From Runella limosa DSM 17973 (GTDB taxonomy: Bacteria > Bacteroidota > Bacteroidia > Cytophagales > Spirosomataceae): a DNA stretch of 64,000 bases. The position numbers were made by a program, and so were the translations under genes. The stretch is from positions 218,894 through 282,893 of the forward strand of contig NZ_KI519423.1 of the NCBI RefSeq assembly GCF_000482465.1. The letters are read 5' to 3'. Shown here in pieces: positions 34,632-43,793 of the stretch. Within the stretch, counting starts at the first letter, position 1. The number at the start of each line of letters is the position of its first letter. The notes beneath the pieces were generated by a model. It saw nothing but the letters and a program-made list of their open reading frames with translations. It was not told the origin of the DNA and ran no database searches.

Positions 34632-34714
34632 GGAGGTTGCTCACAACCTCCTTATTACACAAAACGCGGTTGTGAGCAACCGCTGGCACACATTAGTCGG
34701 TTGTGAGCAACCGA
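34632..34714. repeat. CTCA/TGAG-loop hairpin repeats, three copies
   Basis: GGAGGTTG-CTCA-CAACCTCC at 34632-34651, GCGGTTG-TGAG-CAACCGC at 34666-34683 and TCGGTTG-TGAG-CAACCGA at 34697-34714. The first is in the opposite orientation to the other two. Outer stem pairs differ between copies but always pair, while the loop is constant. They fill the spacer before the hydrolase gene. Confidence 0.85.
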
Positions 34715-34734
34715 CGGCACAAATATTTTCAATT

Positions 34735-35652
34735 ATGCTAAGTCGTACACTTTTTCTTTGGGCGAGTTTCGTACTCCTAACCGCGAGCCTTTCGTCTTGC
34801 TTTCGGTCGTGGCGGAAAAATGACCGTGACATCCGCGAACATTACGCCAATCGCCCCGTCAAACCTACTTTTTACACCATTCAAAACGACAGCCTCAAGC
34901 TATTTGCTGCTACCACAGGCGCAGACACCCTACCTCCGCTGTTGCTCATTCACGGAGCACCTGGCGCTTGGTATGGGTACCTAAACATGGTCGATGATTC
35001 GCTGTTGCAAAGCCGTTTTCACATCATTGCCATCGACCGACTCGGCTACAACCATTCGAGCTTACGCAAAAAACGCTTTGTCACGTCCATCGAAACCCAA
35101 GCCAAAGCCGCGATGTTGGCCCTTTCGCTCAATCATTCCAAGCAAAAGGCCGTTCTTTTGGGGCGTTCGTTTGGCGCACCCATCGCGGCCCAAATGGCCA
35201 TTTTGAATCCCAACGCGTTTAGCCAGTTGGTGATGCTTGCCCCTGCCATTGACCCCACCAAAGAAAAGTTCTGGTGGTTTTCCAAACCTGCCAAATGGTG
35301 GATTGTCCGTGCATGGCTGCCGCGCCGCCTCAACGTAGCTACCTTTGAGAAATTTGCTCACGCCAACGAATTAAAAAAATTGCAACCACAATGGTCGAAA
35401 CTACAAGTCCCTACCATTGTGGTGCAAGGTGGGAAAGACTGGATTGTGGATCCTAGCAATCTTGATTTTGCGCGTCAACAACTGGCCGATAAGCCCGCCC
35501 ACTACATCTTTTTACCCGAAGCTGGCCACCTGATTTCCAATTCGCATCCCGACTTAGTTCGCAAATTGGTTTCAACGCCTTTCACCACAATAACAGGAAC
35601 AGCCGCCGCCACTACCACCACCCAAGGAAGCGGCCAAAGCGAGCATAAATGA
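34735..35652 (+). CDS. Alpha/beta hydrolase, probable lipoprotein
   Basis: 305 residues from the ATG at 34735; earlier in-frame codons run through the repeat hairpins and are rejected. Signal with lipobox LTASLSSC (lipidated Cys about residue 22). Hydrolase motifs: LLIHGAPGAWYGY (oxyanion HG), LLGRSFGAPIA with nucleophile Ser, QGGKDWIVD with Asp, EAGHLIS with His. The fold includes esterases and peptidases; substrate unknown. The C-terminus is Thr/Ala-rich (TTITGTAAATTTT). Confidence 0.88.
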   Translation: MLSRTLFLWASFVLLTASLSSCFRSWRKNDRDIREHYANRPVKPTFYTIQNDSLKLFAATTGADTLPPLLLIHGAPGAWYGYLNMVDDSLLQSRFHIIAIDRLGYNHSSLRKKRFVTSIETQAKAAMLALSLNHSKQKAVLLGRSFGAPIAAQMAILNPNAFSQLVMLAPAIDPTKEKFWWFSKPAKWWIVRAWLPRRLNVATFEKFAHANELKKLQPQWSKLQVPTIVVQGGKDWIVDPSNLDFARQQLADKPAHYIFLPEAGHLISNSHPDLVRKLVSTPFTTITGTAAATTTTQGSGQSEHK

Positions 35653-35708
35653 GTAAAGTCGTTATCTTTACCCGCTTTTAGTCGCGTATTCTTCAAAAAC
35701 AATCTAGC

Positions 35709-36914
35709 ATGAAACACCTTTTCAAGGCGGTTATCGCCTCATTTTTAACCATTTTTCTAACCACGTCTTTCGTAGCTCCCCCTGCCAAGTCGATTATTAC
35801 GGGTGCCGACCAAACCAGTGCTTATCTACCTTATTTGAAAGGAAAACGGGTAGGAATGTTGGTCAACCAAACCTCCGTCATTGGCAAATCACACTGCGTT
35901 GATAGTTTGGTTAAATTAGGGGTGACAATTACCAAAATCTTTGGCCCCGAACACGGCTTTCGCGGCAATGCCAGCAACGGCGCCAAAGTCAGCGACAGTT
36001 CAGACCCCAAAACGGGCATTCCCGTCATCTCGCTTTATGGCAAAAACCGTAAACCTTCGAAAGAACACTTAGCCGACGTTGACGTGATGATTTTTGACGT
36101 GCAAGACGTGGGCGCGCGCTTTTATACCTACATCAACACCCTGTCGCACGTGATGGAGTCTTGCGCCGAAAATGGTAAAGAACTCGTCATCCTCGACCGC
36201 CCCAATCCACACGGCTTTTGCGTTGACGGCCCTATTTTGGAGCCCCACCTCAAGTCGGGCATTGGTATGTTTCCAATCCCGATTACCCACGGGATGACGA
36301 TTGGCGAATTTGCCCAAATGATCAACGGTGAAGGCTGGCTTCCGAACAAAATGCAGTGTAAGTTAAAAATCATCAAGGTAGCCAACTACACCCACGCCAT
36401 GCCGTATGTGTTGCCCGTGCCGCCTTCGCCCAACCTCAACACCCAGCAGTCCATCATGCTTTACCCAAGCATCTGTTTGTTTGAAGGCACGATTTTGAGC
36501 CAAGGACGCGGTACGTACATGCCGTTCACGGTCTTGGGCGCACCCGCGTTGAAGGGGAAATATAGCTTTACGTTTAAGCCCGTAAGCATCCAAGGCATGA
36601 GCGAAACGCCGCTCCACCAAGACCAAGAATGTTATGGCTTAGACCTGCGTAAGTTTGACGCCAATACGTTTGTAAAATCTAAAAAATTGAACCTCAAATG
36701 GTTGTTTGAAACCTATGCGGCTTACCCTTATAAAGACAAGTTTTTTGACATGAGTCAAAGCAAGCAAATGGGAAACTTTGATAAACTGGCGGGGACGGAA
36801 AATCTTAAAAAGCAGATTATCGCAGGCACGAGCGAAGAAGAGATTCGTAAAAGCTGGGAGCCTGGCTTGTCGAACTACAAAAAAATGCGAGAGAAGTATT
36901 TGTTGTATCCTTAG
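35709..36914 (+). CDS. DUF1343 exo-beta-N-acetylmuramidase NamZ-like
   Basis: 401 residues with signal peptide (AVIASFLTIFLTTSFVAPPA). Conserved family blocks: YLKGKRVGMLVNQTSV, FGPEHGFRGNASNGAKV, DVMIFDVQDVGARFYTYI, LDRPNPHGFCVDGPILE, PPSPNLNTQQSIMLYPSICLFEGT. DUF1343 proteins of the NamZ type remove terminal MurNAc residues from peptidoglycan fragments; in Bacteroidota they can take part in wall-sugar recycling, which would suit a nearby nagB only loosely (33 kb away). A TATCTTTA element at 35663-35670 may be its -7 box. Confidence 0.88.
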   Translation: MKHLFKAVIASFLTIFLTTSFVAPPAKSIITGADQTSAYLPYLKGKRVGMLVNQTSVIGKSHCVDSLVKLGVTITKIFGPEHGFRGNASNGAKVSDSSDPKTGIPVISLYGKNRKPSKEHLADVDVMIFDVQDVGARFYTYINTLSHVMESCAENGKELVILDRPNPHGFCVDGPILEPHLKSGIGMFPIPITHGMTIGEFAQMINGEGWLPNKMQCKLKIIKVANYTHAMPYVLPVPPSPNLNTQQSIMLYPSICLFEGTILSQGRGTYMPFTVLGAPALKGKYSFTFKPVSIQGMSETPLHQDQECYGLDLRKFDANTFVKSKKLNLKWLFETYAAYPYKDKFFDMSQSKQMGNFDKLAGTENLKKQIIAGTSEEEIRKSWEPGLSNYKKMREKYLLYP

Positions 36915-36998
36915 AGGGAGAGATGAGTTAGGAGAGATGAGAGGTAAGAGATAAGTGATGAGATTTCTTATCTCTCATATCTTATCTCTCATCTCTAA
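36915..36998. repeat. GAGAGATGAG / CTCATCTCTC inverted repeat between convergent genes
   Basis: A purine-only left part (variants of GAGAGATGAG and AGAGATAAG) faces its complement (CTTATCTCTC, twice). Stem AGAGATAAG...CTTATCTCT is perfect with a loop of 11. Likely serves as terminator for both NamZ and fabI transcripts. Confidence 0.6.
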
Positions 36999-37004
36999 AA
37001 AAAA

Positions 37005-37808
37005 CTATCCTTCCAACACTTCTGCTGAAATACCCACGTTGCCGAAACCACCGTCGTGGAAGAGGTTTTGCATCGTTACCATGCGAGTATAATCTGAGAA
37101 CATCATGGTTACAAAATCAGCACATGAGTCGGCCGAGGCATTTCCTAGGGGAGCCATTTTTTCGGCAAAATCATAAAACTTATCAAAACCACCGATACCG
37201 TTTCCAGCCGTAGTTTTGGTAGGCGACTGCGAAACCGTGTTTACGCGCACTTTTTTGAGTTTACCATAACGGTATCCATAGCTACGGGCAATCGACTCCA
37301 ACATCGCTTTTGCTTCGGCCATGTCGGTATAAAAAGGAAACGTACGCTGCGCTGCCATGTAGGTAAGCGCTACCACACTTCCCCACTCGTTGATGGCGTC
37401 CATTTTTTCGGCCACTTGCAAAAATTTATGAAACGATAACGCCGAAACGTCCACGCTTTTTAGGAACCACTCGTAGTTCAAATCACCGTAAGCACGTCCT
37501 TTACGGATGTTGGGTGACATCCCAATTGAGTGAAGCACAAAATCCACTTTTCCACCCAATACGTCCATTGACTTGCCGTAGAGGTTTTCGATATCTTCGA
37601 GTGACGTCGCATCGGCGGGGATAATTTCTGCCTCACATGCCTCCGACAATTTTTTGATTTCGCCCATCCGCATCGCGATTGGGGCGTTGGTCAACGTGAA
37701 AGACGCACCTTCTGCCTTCGCTTTCAGGGCTACTTTCCACGCAATTGAGTTTTCGTCGAGGGCACCAGAGATGATCCCGCGTTTGCCTTGTAATATTCCG
37801 TTTGCCAT
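37005..37808 (-). CDS. fabI: Enoyl-[acyl-carrier-protein] reductase (NADH)
   Basis: 267 residues, SDR fold. GILQGKRGIISGALDENSIAWKVAL is the FabI dinucleotide-binding opening (the second Gly-x-Ala step), LHSIGMSPN the middle motif, and Y..Y-x6-K in TFPFYTDMAEAKAMLESIAR the active site; MFSDYTRMVTMQNLFHDGG closes the family pattern. Reduces enoyl-ACP in the last step of each fatty-acid elongation cycle. Length normal; standalone. Confidence 0.92.
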   Translation of the reverse strand: MANGILQGKRGIISGALDENSIAWKVALKAKAEGASFTLTNAPIAMRMGEIKKLSEACEAEIIPADATSLEDIENLYGKSMDVLGGKVDFVLHSIGMSPNIRKGRAYGDLNYEWFLKSVDVSALSFHKFLQVAEKMDAINEWGSVVALTYMAAQRTFPFYTDMAEAKAMLESIARSYGYRYGKLKKVRVNTVSQSPTKTTAGNGIGGFDKFYDFAEKMAPLGNASADSCADFVTMMFSDYTRMVTMQNLFHDGGFGNVGISAEVLEG

Positions 37809-37978
37809 TTTTTTGAGTTTGCTATTTTCGGTTTTGAGTTTACCGTTTAGAGTTTGTAAAGTTTATAGTTAGTTGTTTACTGTTCAGGACATTACTTCCA
37901 CCATAAACCATAAATCTCCCAACCGTAAACCATCATTAACGGGGCAAAGTAACAAATTTTTGGGCAAATAGTCGTTAT

Positions 37979-38638
37979 CTATCCTGGAAGATACCCCCTA
38001 TCGACCAGCTCCTGGCGGGGGTTCGTGAGCAAATATGTAGTTCCATTTTGAATCAGGTAATTCTGGTCTGCAATGTCTAGTACTTCTCGGTATAAATGGT
38101 CGGTGATTAAAATGCCTTTGTTTTGTTTTTGCTCAACAATATGCTGTTTGAGTGCTTCTACATAAATGGGGGCTAAGTTGGTAAATGGCTCATCGAGCAG
38201 CACAAACGGCACGGGCGAAAGCAACACCATCAATGCCTCAATGAAGCGCCTTTCTCCGCCCGACAACTCCTCCATCCGCTGCGAAATAAGCGTCGGAAGT
38301 TTGTCGTACTTCGCTTCCGTCAGCTCCACTCCGTACCATTTCAAAGCTTCTTTGACTTTCATCGACGACGGGGTCAGTGGATGCTGCGGCAGGTAGCGCG
38401 CCACGTTTCCTTGTCGGTAAAGTGATTCGACGTACCTTCCATTGACCCTGACCGACTTGTGCGTTGCCCTCATTGTTCCAAACACAATTTGCAACAAAGA
38501 AGACTTCCCACAACCATTTCGCCCCAAAATAGACGTGATTTGATACCTCGGGATTTTCAAATAAACGCTTTGTAAAATTTTGCGTTCGTCAAACGACAGT
38601 TCCACGCTGTCTATCTCTAAAATAGTAATAGGCTCCAT
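37979..38638 (-). CDS. ABC transporter ATP-binding protein
   Basis: 219 residues from the ATG at 38638 (longer frames upstream run through the neighbour gene). Walker A GRNGCGKSS at 39-47, signature LSGGERRFIEAL, Walker B PFVLLDEPFTN and H-loop ITDHLYREVLD. LptB-like in size. It overlaps by 22 bases a gene for a small membrane protein upstream, but no permease typical of an exporter is in the window, so its partner is either that protein or encoded elsewhere. Confidence 0.85.
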   Translation of the reverse strand: MEPITILEIDSVELSFDERKILQSVYLKIPRYQITSILGRNGCGKSSLLQIVFGTMRATHKSVRVNGRYVESLYRQGNVARYLPQHPLTPSSMKVKEALKWYGVELTEAKYDKLPTLISQRMEELSGGERRFIEALMVLLSPVPFVLLDEPFTNLAPIYVEALKQHIVEQKQNKGILITDHLYREVLDIADQNYLIQNGTTYLLTNPRQELVDRGYLPG

Positions 38639-38931
38639 CGAATGGTTGTCAATAAAGTGAAAAATAAAACCATGTCCAGCCCAAAAGCACCCATAAAAAG
38701 TGCCGTTGGCGAATAGCCCAAGTTTTGATAAAAGAGGTAGCCCTGACGAGAAAATGTCTGCATCAAAAGCCAAACTACGCCGTAAGAGGCCAGTTTGAGC
38801 CAAAAAAGAGGCGCAATCATGCCCCACCACTCCTCGCCAACGGGTGCGCCCACGGCCAACCAGCCACCCCACGCCACCACGTGTAGAATTATCCAGAAAT
38901 TTTTGTAAAAGTGCAGTACAACCGATAGCAT
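38617..38931 (-). CDS. Small membrane protein, partner of ABC ATPase
   Basis: 104 residues with three hydrophobic segments (FYKNFWIILHVVAWGGWLAVG; WWGMIAPLFWLKLASYGVVWLL; ALFMGAFGLDMVLFFTLLTTI) separated by short loops. Not recognised. Its end overlaps the ABC ATPase start by 22 bases, which argues for a real gene and co-translation. Too small for a standard ABC permease. Confidence 0.65.
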   Translation of the reverse strand: MLSVVLHFYKNFWIILHVVAWGGWLAVGAPVGEEWWGMIAPLFWLKLASYGVVWLLMQTFSRQGYLFYQNLGYSPTALFMGAFGLDMVLFFTLLTTIRWSLLLF

Positions 38932-39123
38932 TTGTGTAAAGTTTTGGGCAAACTATCCCGATTATTTTTTATGTCCTAAAACCATTAAGAAACTTTAAGA
39001 CTTTTAACATTTTTTGTGCTACCACAATGCCATTCAAAGCCATACACTCATTTTCCCACTTGTACAACCAATCCGCCTTTTAACATAAACCCACCTCCTT
39101 GGCATATCCAAAACGTATTTTTG

Positions 39124-39154
39124 TTTGTTAGCTGAATTAAGAATCCTATTTTTG
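39124..39154 (+). promoter_or_regulatory. Promoter of sppA
   Basis: TTTG at 39124-39127, spacer of 19, TATTTTTG at 39147-39154: a near-perfect Bacteroidota promoter. Expected start near 39160, leader about 23 bases. Confidence 0.7.
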
Positions 39155-39182
39155 ACCATTACATTTTTTCTCTTTTATACTC

Positions 39183-40940
39183 ATGTGGCAGTTTATTAAG
39201 TACGTTTTCGCAACCATCGTCGGTCTATTCCTCTTTTCTATCCTCGGCTTTTTCCTTTTTGTTGGAATCGTAGCCGCAGTGGGTTCTTCTGAAGATAGTA
39301 CACCGATAGAAACCAATTCTGTGTTAAAGCTCAATCTCAACAACCCTATTCAAGAAGTAGCCGTTGAGAACCCCTTCGCCGAATTTTCGGGCGGGCAAGG
39401 CAATGTCCTTGGCTTACTCGACATTCGGTCGGCGCTCGCCAATGCCAAGCAAGACCCTAACATTAAAGGTGTGTACCTCGATGTACAATACCCAATGGTG
39501 GGCTGGGCTACGGCCGAAGAAATCCGCGATGCGATTCTTGATTTCAAGAAATCGAACAAGTTTGTGTATGCTTACGGCGAAGTAATGACCGAAAAAGCGT
39601 ATTACTTGGCGTCGGTTGCCGACAAAATTTACCTCAATCCCGCAGGTGGAATGGAATGGAACGGCCTCAGCGCTGAATACGACTTCTACAAAGGCACGCT
39701 CGACAAGCTGGAGGTAAAGCCTTTAATTTTTCGCGTTGGGGAATATAAAAGCGCGGTAGAGCCTTTCTTCCGTGAAAACATGAGCGATGCAAGTCGCCTT
39801 CAAAATCAGGTGTTGATTAATAACATTTTCGACCACGCGGTGGATAAAATTTCGCAAGCACGAAAAATCACCCCTACTCAGTTGAAAAACTTGGCTGATT
39901 CGCTCAGTATCGACTCGCCGCAAGATGCCCTCACGCACAAACTTATCACGCACGTCGGATACTACGACGAGGTAGAAAGCGCACTTCGCAAAGAACTCAA
40001 GTTGGGCGAAGATGATAAAATCAAGTTTGTAGGACTCAGCAAGTATTCAAAAGCTGAAAAACAAGTCAAAGAAGGGAGCAGCGACAACCGTATCGCGGTC
40101 ATTATCGGCGAAGGGGCCATCATGTCGGGTAAAAGCAACGATGGCAACATTGGTTCGGAGACAATCGTTGAGGAACTTCGCAAAGCCCGTAAAGATAAAA
40201 AAGTGAAAGCCGTCGTGCTTCGTATCAACTCTCCTGGGGGTAGCGCTTTGGCATCGGATGTGATGTGGCGTGAGGTTCAGTTGACCCGCAAAGAAAAACC
40301 TGTGATTGCGTCTATGTCGGACGTAGCGGCGTCGGGTGGTTATTACATGGCCATGGGTTGCGACAAAATCGTGGCACATCCAAACACCATCACGGGTTCT
40401 ATCGGGGTATTCAGCGTGTTGTTTAACTTCCAAAATACCTTCCGCAACAAATTGGGGATTACCTTCGACCGCGTGAATACCAACGCCCACTCTGATTGGC
40501 CAAGTGTGACGCGTGAGATGACACCTTTTGAAAACAGCCGTATGCAGCGCAGCACCGAAAATATCTACGCCGTGTTTACCAAAAAAGCAGCCGAAGGTCG
40601 TAAAATGCCATTGGAGAAGCTTAAGTCGTTGGCGTCGGGACGCGTATGGTCGGGTCGTGAAGCCAAAGGGAACGGTCTTATCGACGAGTTTGGTGGGTTA
40701 GACAAAGCGATTGAAATTGCCGCCAAATCAGCCAAATTGAAAGAAGGTGACTACCGCGTTCGCTATCCAAAAGAGAAGAATGTGTTTGAGGAAATGATAA
40801 CGAAGTTTTCTAATAACGCCGAAGAAGCGATGTTACAGCAAAAACTAGGCGACTTCGCTCCTTATCTCAAAACCTTGAAGAAACTTCAACAAATGGAAGG
40901 AACGCAAGCACGCTTGCCATTTGATATTAATATTAAGTAA
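39183..40940 (+). CDS. sppA: Signal peptide peptidase SppA, long (67 kDa) form
   Basis: 585 residues, with an N-terminal membrane anchor (VFATIVGLFLFSILGFFLFVG). Two S49 repeats: catalytic Lys189 in FRVGEYKSAVEPF in the first and nucleophile Ser384 in SDVAASGGYYMAMGCDKI in the second, the dyad of the E. coli-type enzyme (K209/S409). Degrades cleaved signal peptides in the inner membrane. Own promoter; ends before a repeat cluster. Confidence 0.93.
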   Translation: MWQFIKYVFATIVGLFLFSILGFFLFVGIVAAVGSSEDSTPIETNSVLKLNLNNPIQEVAVENPFAEFSGGQGNVLGLLDIRSALANAKQDPNIKGVYLDVQYPMVGWATAEEIRDAILDFKKSNKFVYAYGEVMTEKAYYLASVADKIYLNPAGGMEWNGLSAEYDFYKGTLDKLEVKPLIFRVGEYKSAVEPFFRENMSDASRLQNQVLINNIFDHAVDKISQARKITPTQLKNLADSLSIDSPQDALTHKLITHVGYYDEVESALRKELKLGEDDKIKFVGLSKYSKAEKQVKEGSSDNRIAVIIGEGAIMSGKSNDGNIGSETIVEELRKARKDKKVKAVVLRINSPGGSALASDVMWREVQLTRKEKPVIASMSDVAASGGYYMAMGCDKIVAHPNTITGSIGVFSVLFNFQNTFRNKLGITFDRVNTNAHSDWPSVTREMTPFENSRMQRSTENIYAVFTKKAAEGRKMPLEKLKSLASGRVWSGREAKGNGLIDEFGGLDKAIEIAAKSAKLKEGDYRVRYPKEKNVFEEMITKFSNNAEEAMLQQKLGDFAPYLKTLKKLQQMEGTQARLPFDINIK

Positions 40941-40974
40941 AATGTCGAGGGGAGACGGGGCCGCCCGAGCGGTG

Positions 40975-41180
40975 CAGAGTGTCGAATAATAAATCAATTC
41001 ATTCGACACTCTGCACTCTGCATTCGACACTCAAAAAATTCGGGTTGTAAGCAACCCTCTGCACACGTATTCGACACTTTGCACTCTGCATTCGACACTC
41101 AAAAACTCGGGTTGTGAGCAACCCTCAGCACACGTATTCGACACTCTGCACTCTGCATTCGACATTCTCCACTAGACATT
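40975..41180. repeat. Composite tandem repeat of about 67-68 bp
   Basis: Three units begin at 41001, 41069 and 41136 with ATTCGACACTCTGCACTCTGC. The first two also carry a hairpin of the TGAG-loop family: GGGTTG-TAAG-CAACCC in one and GGGTTG-TGAG-CAACCC in the other, followed by CTCTGCACACG or CTCAGCACACG. So two repeat families are joined into one unit. The spacer of 245 bases between sppA and the GWxTD gene has nothing else. Confidence 0.85.
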
Positions 41181-41185
41181 CCCCT

Positions 41186-42475
41186 CTAGTCTCTCACTGC
41201 TCCCGTTCTCCAGGCTTCAACCATTGGATACCAAATAGGTTGATATTCGACGTAACGCTGAAGTTCATAATGATCCTCTACAAATTGGTTGGGACGACGG
41301 TTGAAAGTGAAGTTTATTTCGGAAAAATTAGCCCGCTGCGAATATACCCACACCTCACGGTCTTTGCTTCGTTGCACGCGGTCGGGTGAGCCCATGATGA
41401 TGTAAATCATGCCCTTGTCTGTTTTCCAGCCTTCTTTATAGGTTGTAAAAAGTCGGTTGGCTTCTTCGACGCGGCTATAAAAAGCGCTAATCGTACGTTT
41501 TGCCAAGTCGCTGTTCCCGTTCATTAGGTTCAACCAATAACGGTCGAGGGATTTTTTAGGGTCTTTGGGTGCCAGCATTTCGTTGATTTCGTTGGCCTGA
41601 CTCATATACATTACAGGACGAACAAGCTCGGCAGGGCGCGTCATTTTAGGAAAGCGCTTGTTGGTCACCACAACCCCCACACCGTACGTATCTGTCGTGT
41701 CTTCTGTCATATAATACAGACCTTCTTCCTTAAATATAAGCGGTGAGCTTGTCGAAATTTTGAAAGTCGAATCCACGCCCAACGTTCGAGCGGCATTCCG
41801 TGGATTGGTATTCATCGGCGACTGTGCAGGTTCAAAATCGTGGCGATAACGCATCACATACAGCTCTTTCACCGACTTATTGATATCTTGAAGCTGAACA
41901 GTGTCGTTTAAGTTTACGTAGTTTTGAAGCAACGGTACGCGTCCTGTTCGTTCAAACAGGGCAAATCGCTCTGCAAGCTTCGTGTCGCGAAATTTAATGG
42001 CCAAGTCATTCAGCACCTTTTTGGTGGTACCAATCTCCGAAATTTCTCCCAATAGCACGCCTGACGCATGATTTGCAGGTCTTTTTACCTCAAATCGAAT
42101 CATAAAACGGGTATGACTCAACTGCACCACATTTTGTTCGTTCAGCGGAATATTGCCATACGCCAACCGTTCTCTCGAAGAGAAGTCGGGGTAAACTACG
42201 TAATTGAGGGTAAATTTTTCGGTAAATTCTCGCCAACGCACAGGGACATTGTTGGGTTTGGTCAAGTCCACCCGCATAAATACCGTGACATTAGTAGAAT
42301 CTTTTGCTAAAAATTTGCTTTTGATTCCCAATATTGTCACCTCATCCATACTTTTATTGGCATCGGTAGCGGCTGCTTGCCGTTTTTTATTTTTATTGCC
42401 AAACTGAGCTTGCGCCATCAAGCCACTTCCTAGAAGAACCAACAGGAATACAACGCTTCTCATACGCTTCATCAT
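41186..42475 (-). CDS. GWxTD domain-containing protein
   Basis: 429 residues with signal peptide (SVVFLLVLLGSGLMAQAQ). C-terminal GWxTD domain: YWLNLMNGNSDLAKRTISAFYSRVEEAN, then GWKTDKGMIYIIMGSPDRV and REVWVYSQR. The first 250 residues form beta-rich domains. Exported proteins of this family occur in Bacteroidota and Acidobacteria; function unknown. Next gene in the same direction upstream is nuoK, 102 bases away. Confidence 0.87.
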   Translation of the reverse strand: MMKRMRSVVFLLVLLGSGLMAQAQFGNKNKKRQAAATDANKSMDEVTILGIKSKFLAKDSTNVTVFMRVDLTKPNNVPVRWREFTEKFTLNYVVYPDFSSRERLAYGNIPLNEQNVVQLSHTRFMIRFEVKRPANHASGVLLGEISEIGTTKKVLNDLAIKFRDTKLAERFALFERTGRVPLLQNYVNLNDTVQLQDINKSVKELYVMRYRHDFEPAQSPMNTNPRNAARTLGVDSTFKISTSSPLIFKEEGLYYMTEDTTDTYGVGVVVTNKRFPKMTRPAELVRPVMYMSQANEINEMLAPKDPKKSLDRYWLNLMNGNSDLAKRTISAFYSRVEEANRLFTTYKEGWKTDKGMIYIIMGSPDRVQRSKDREVWVYSQRANFSEINFTFNRRPNQFVEDHYELQRYVEYQPIWYPMVEAWRTGAVRD

Positions 42476-42577
42476 TTCTTTTTAGGATATTTTTAACAAA
42501 GCCCCTCGACTGCAAACTTCAGTCGTTAACTTCTTATTGATTAAAACGATTGTAATCACCAAATCGCGTATTAAGCG

Positions 42578-42892
42578 TTATTTTTTCATCGAACTAATTT
42601 TGTCCAAATCGGCGGTTTGGTAATACCGATATACCTTTAACAAAATAGCCAATGCCACCGCCGACTCCGCCGCTGCAATCACCATCACAAACAGCGTAAG
42701 CATTTGTCCTGAAAGACGCACAGGGTCATATTGAGAAAAAGCGACCAAATTCAAATTTACGGCATTGAGAATAAGCTCTATACCAATCAAAACCGCAATG
42801 GCATTTCGTTTGGTAATAATGACTGCTACGCCGATACTAAACAAAGCGGCTGCAACGATAAGATAGTAATGGAGGGGTACGATGACTTGCAT
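42578..42892 (-). CDS. nuoK: NADH-quinone oxidoreductase subunit K, solitary
   Basis: 104 residues, three membrane helices, normal NuoK length. Both conserved membrane glutamates are present: IGIELILNAVNLNLVAF and VIAAAESAVALAILLKVY. NuoK is one of the proton-path subunits of complex I and of related Mrp/MBH-type complexes. No other nuo gene is in the window; the flanks are a GWxTD gene and a divergent GntR gene. It may be a displaced single subunit or a second copy. Confidence 0.88.
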   Translation of the reverse strand: MQVIVPLHYYLIVAAALFSIGVAVIITKRNAIAVLIGIELILNAVNLNLVAFSQYDPVRLSGQMLTLFVMVIAAAESAVALAILLKVYRYYQTADLDKISSMKK

Positions 42893-42928
42893 GATGCAAT
42901 GTTAAGAAAAATATTTAAAAAGAGGTGC

Positions 42929-42936
42929 TACCTTTG
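42929..42936 (+). promoter_or_regulatory. -7 element of the GntR gene
   Basis: TACCTTTG, 22 bases before the ATG at 42958; it overlaps an in-frame GTG start at 42925, which is therefore rejected. Confidence 0.6.
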
Positions 42937-42957
42937 TTGCCTCAATTCATCGTACTT

Positions 42958-43677
42958 ATGACAGAAGCCGCTCCCCGCCTCCCCCAATACCAATTTTTAT
43001 ACGAGACGCTCCGCCAACAGCTGCACAATGGTATATATGAAATTGGTAGTTTATTGCCCTCTGAAAAAGAACTTCAGCAAGCGTATAAGCTTACCCAGCC
43101 TACCATTCGACAGGCGCTGTCGATGCTGGCCGAAGAGGGATATATCAAAAAATACCAAGGAAAAGGGAGTGTGGTACTGCCACTGCCTGTGGGGTCGGGG
43201 ATGTTGTCGATTGAGCCGCACAGCCACCACGATTTGAAAAATGAGCCAGACATTCAAACCAAAATTTTAGCCCGAGGTATTTACGCAGCTTTCCCGCCCG
43301 ATTTTTTATTTCAACCTGAACAAACAAACGCTTCTTTTTACTACATCGAACGCCTCCGCACGGTGAACAAAGAAGTAGTTTTTTATGAAAAAATAGCGCT
43401 GCCTACCAGCGAACTCCCTAATTTTCAAAGAATTACCCTAGAAAACAAACCGCTGTTTGATACTCTACGAAAGCGCTACAATGTGATTGTAAAAGGAGGA
43501 GACGAAAAAGTATGGGCCATGACCGCCCCCAATGAGATTGCCCACCTAATGCAAATCCCGACGGGGAAACCCATTTTGCGTCTCGAAAAGAAAATTGAGA
43601 CCAACCGTCCGCACCTTACTTTTTTTTCATCATTGTTTGCCTGTACCGACAAATACTTATTAAAAGGTCGGTTTTAG
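42958..43677 (+). CDS. GntR family regulator (HutC/UTRA type)
   Basis: 239 residues. N-terminal winged helix LYETLRQQLHNGIYEIGSLLPSEKELQQAYKLTQPTIRQALSML with wing IKKYQGKGSVV; C-terminal UTRA ligand domain (SFYYIERLRTVNKEVVFYEKIALP ... GKPILRLEKKIETNRPHLTFFSSLFACTDKYLLKGRF). Such regulators respond to sugars or other metabolites. It is divergent from nuoK; targets unknown. Confidence 0.9.
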   Translation: MTEAAPRLPQYQFLYETLRQQLHNGIYEIGSLLPSEKELQQAYKLTQPTIRQALSMLAEEGYIKKYQGKGSVVLPLPVGSGMLSIEPHSHHDLKNEPDIQTKILARGIYAAFPPDFLFQPEQTNASFYYIERLRTVNKEVVFYEKIALPTSELPNFQRITLENKPLFDTLRKRYNVIVKGGDEKVWAMTAPNEIAHLMQIPTGKPILRLEKKIETNRPHLTFFSSLFACTDKYLLKGRF

Positions 43678-43793
43678 AAAATTTCAATCACTTTTTTGTC
43701 TAGGCAAATAAAGTTGGCACAAAAATTGAGAATCGGTATTTAATTCCCCTTGGGGATTATTAATACACGTACAATTTTAAATTACCTATTCTC

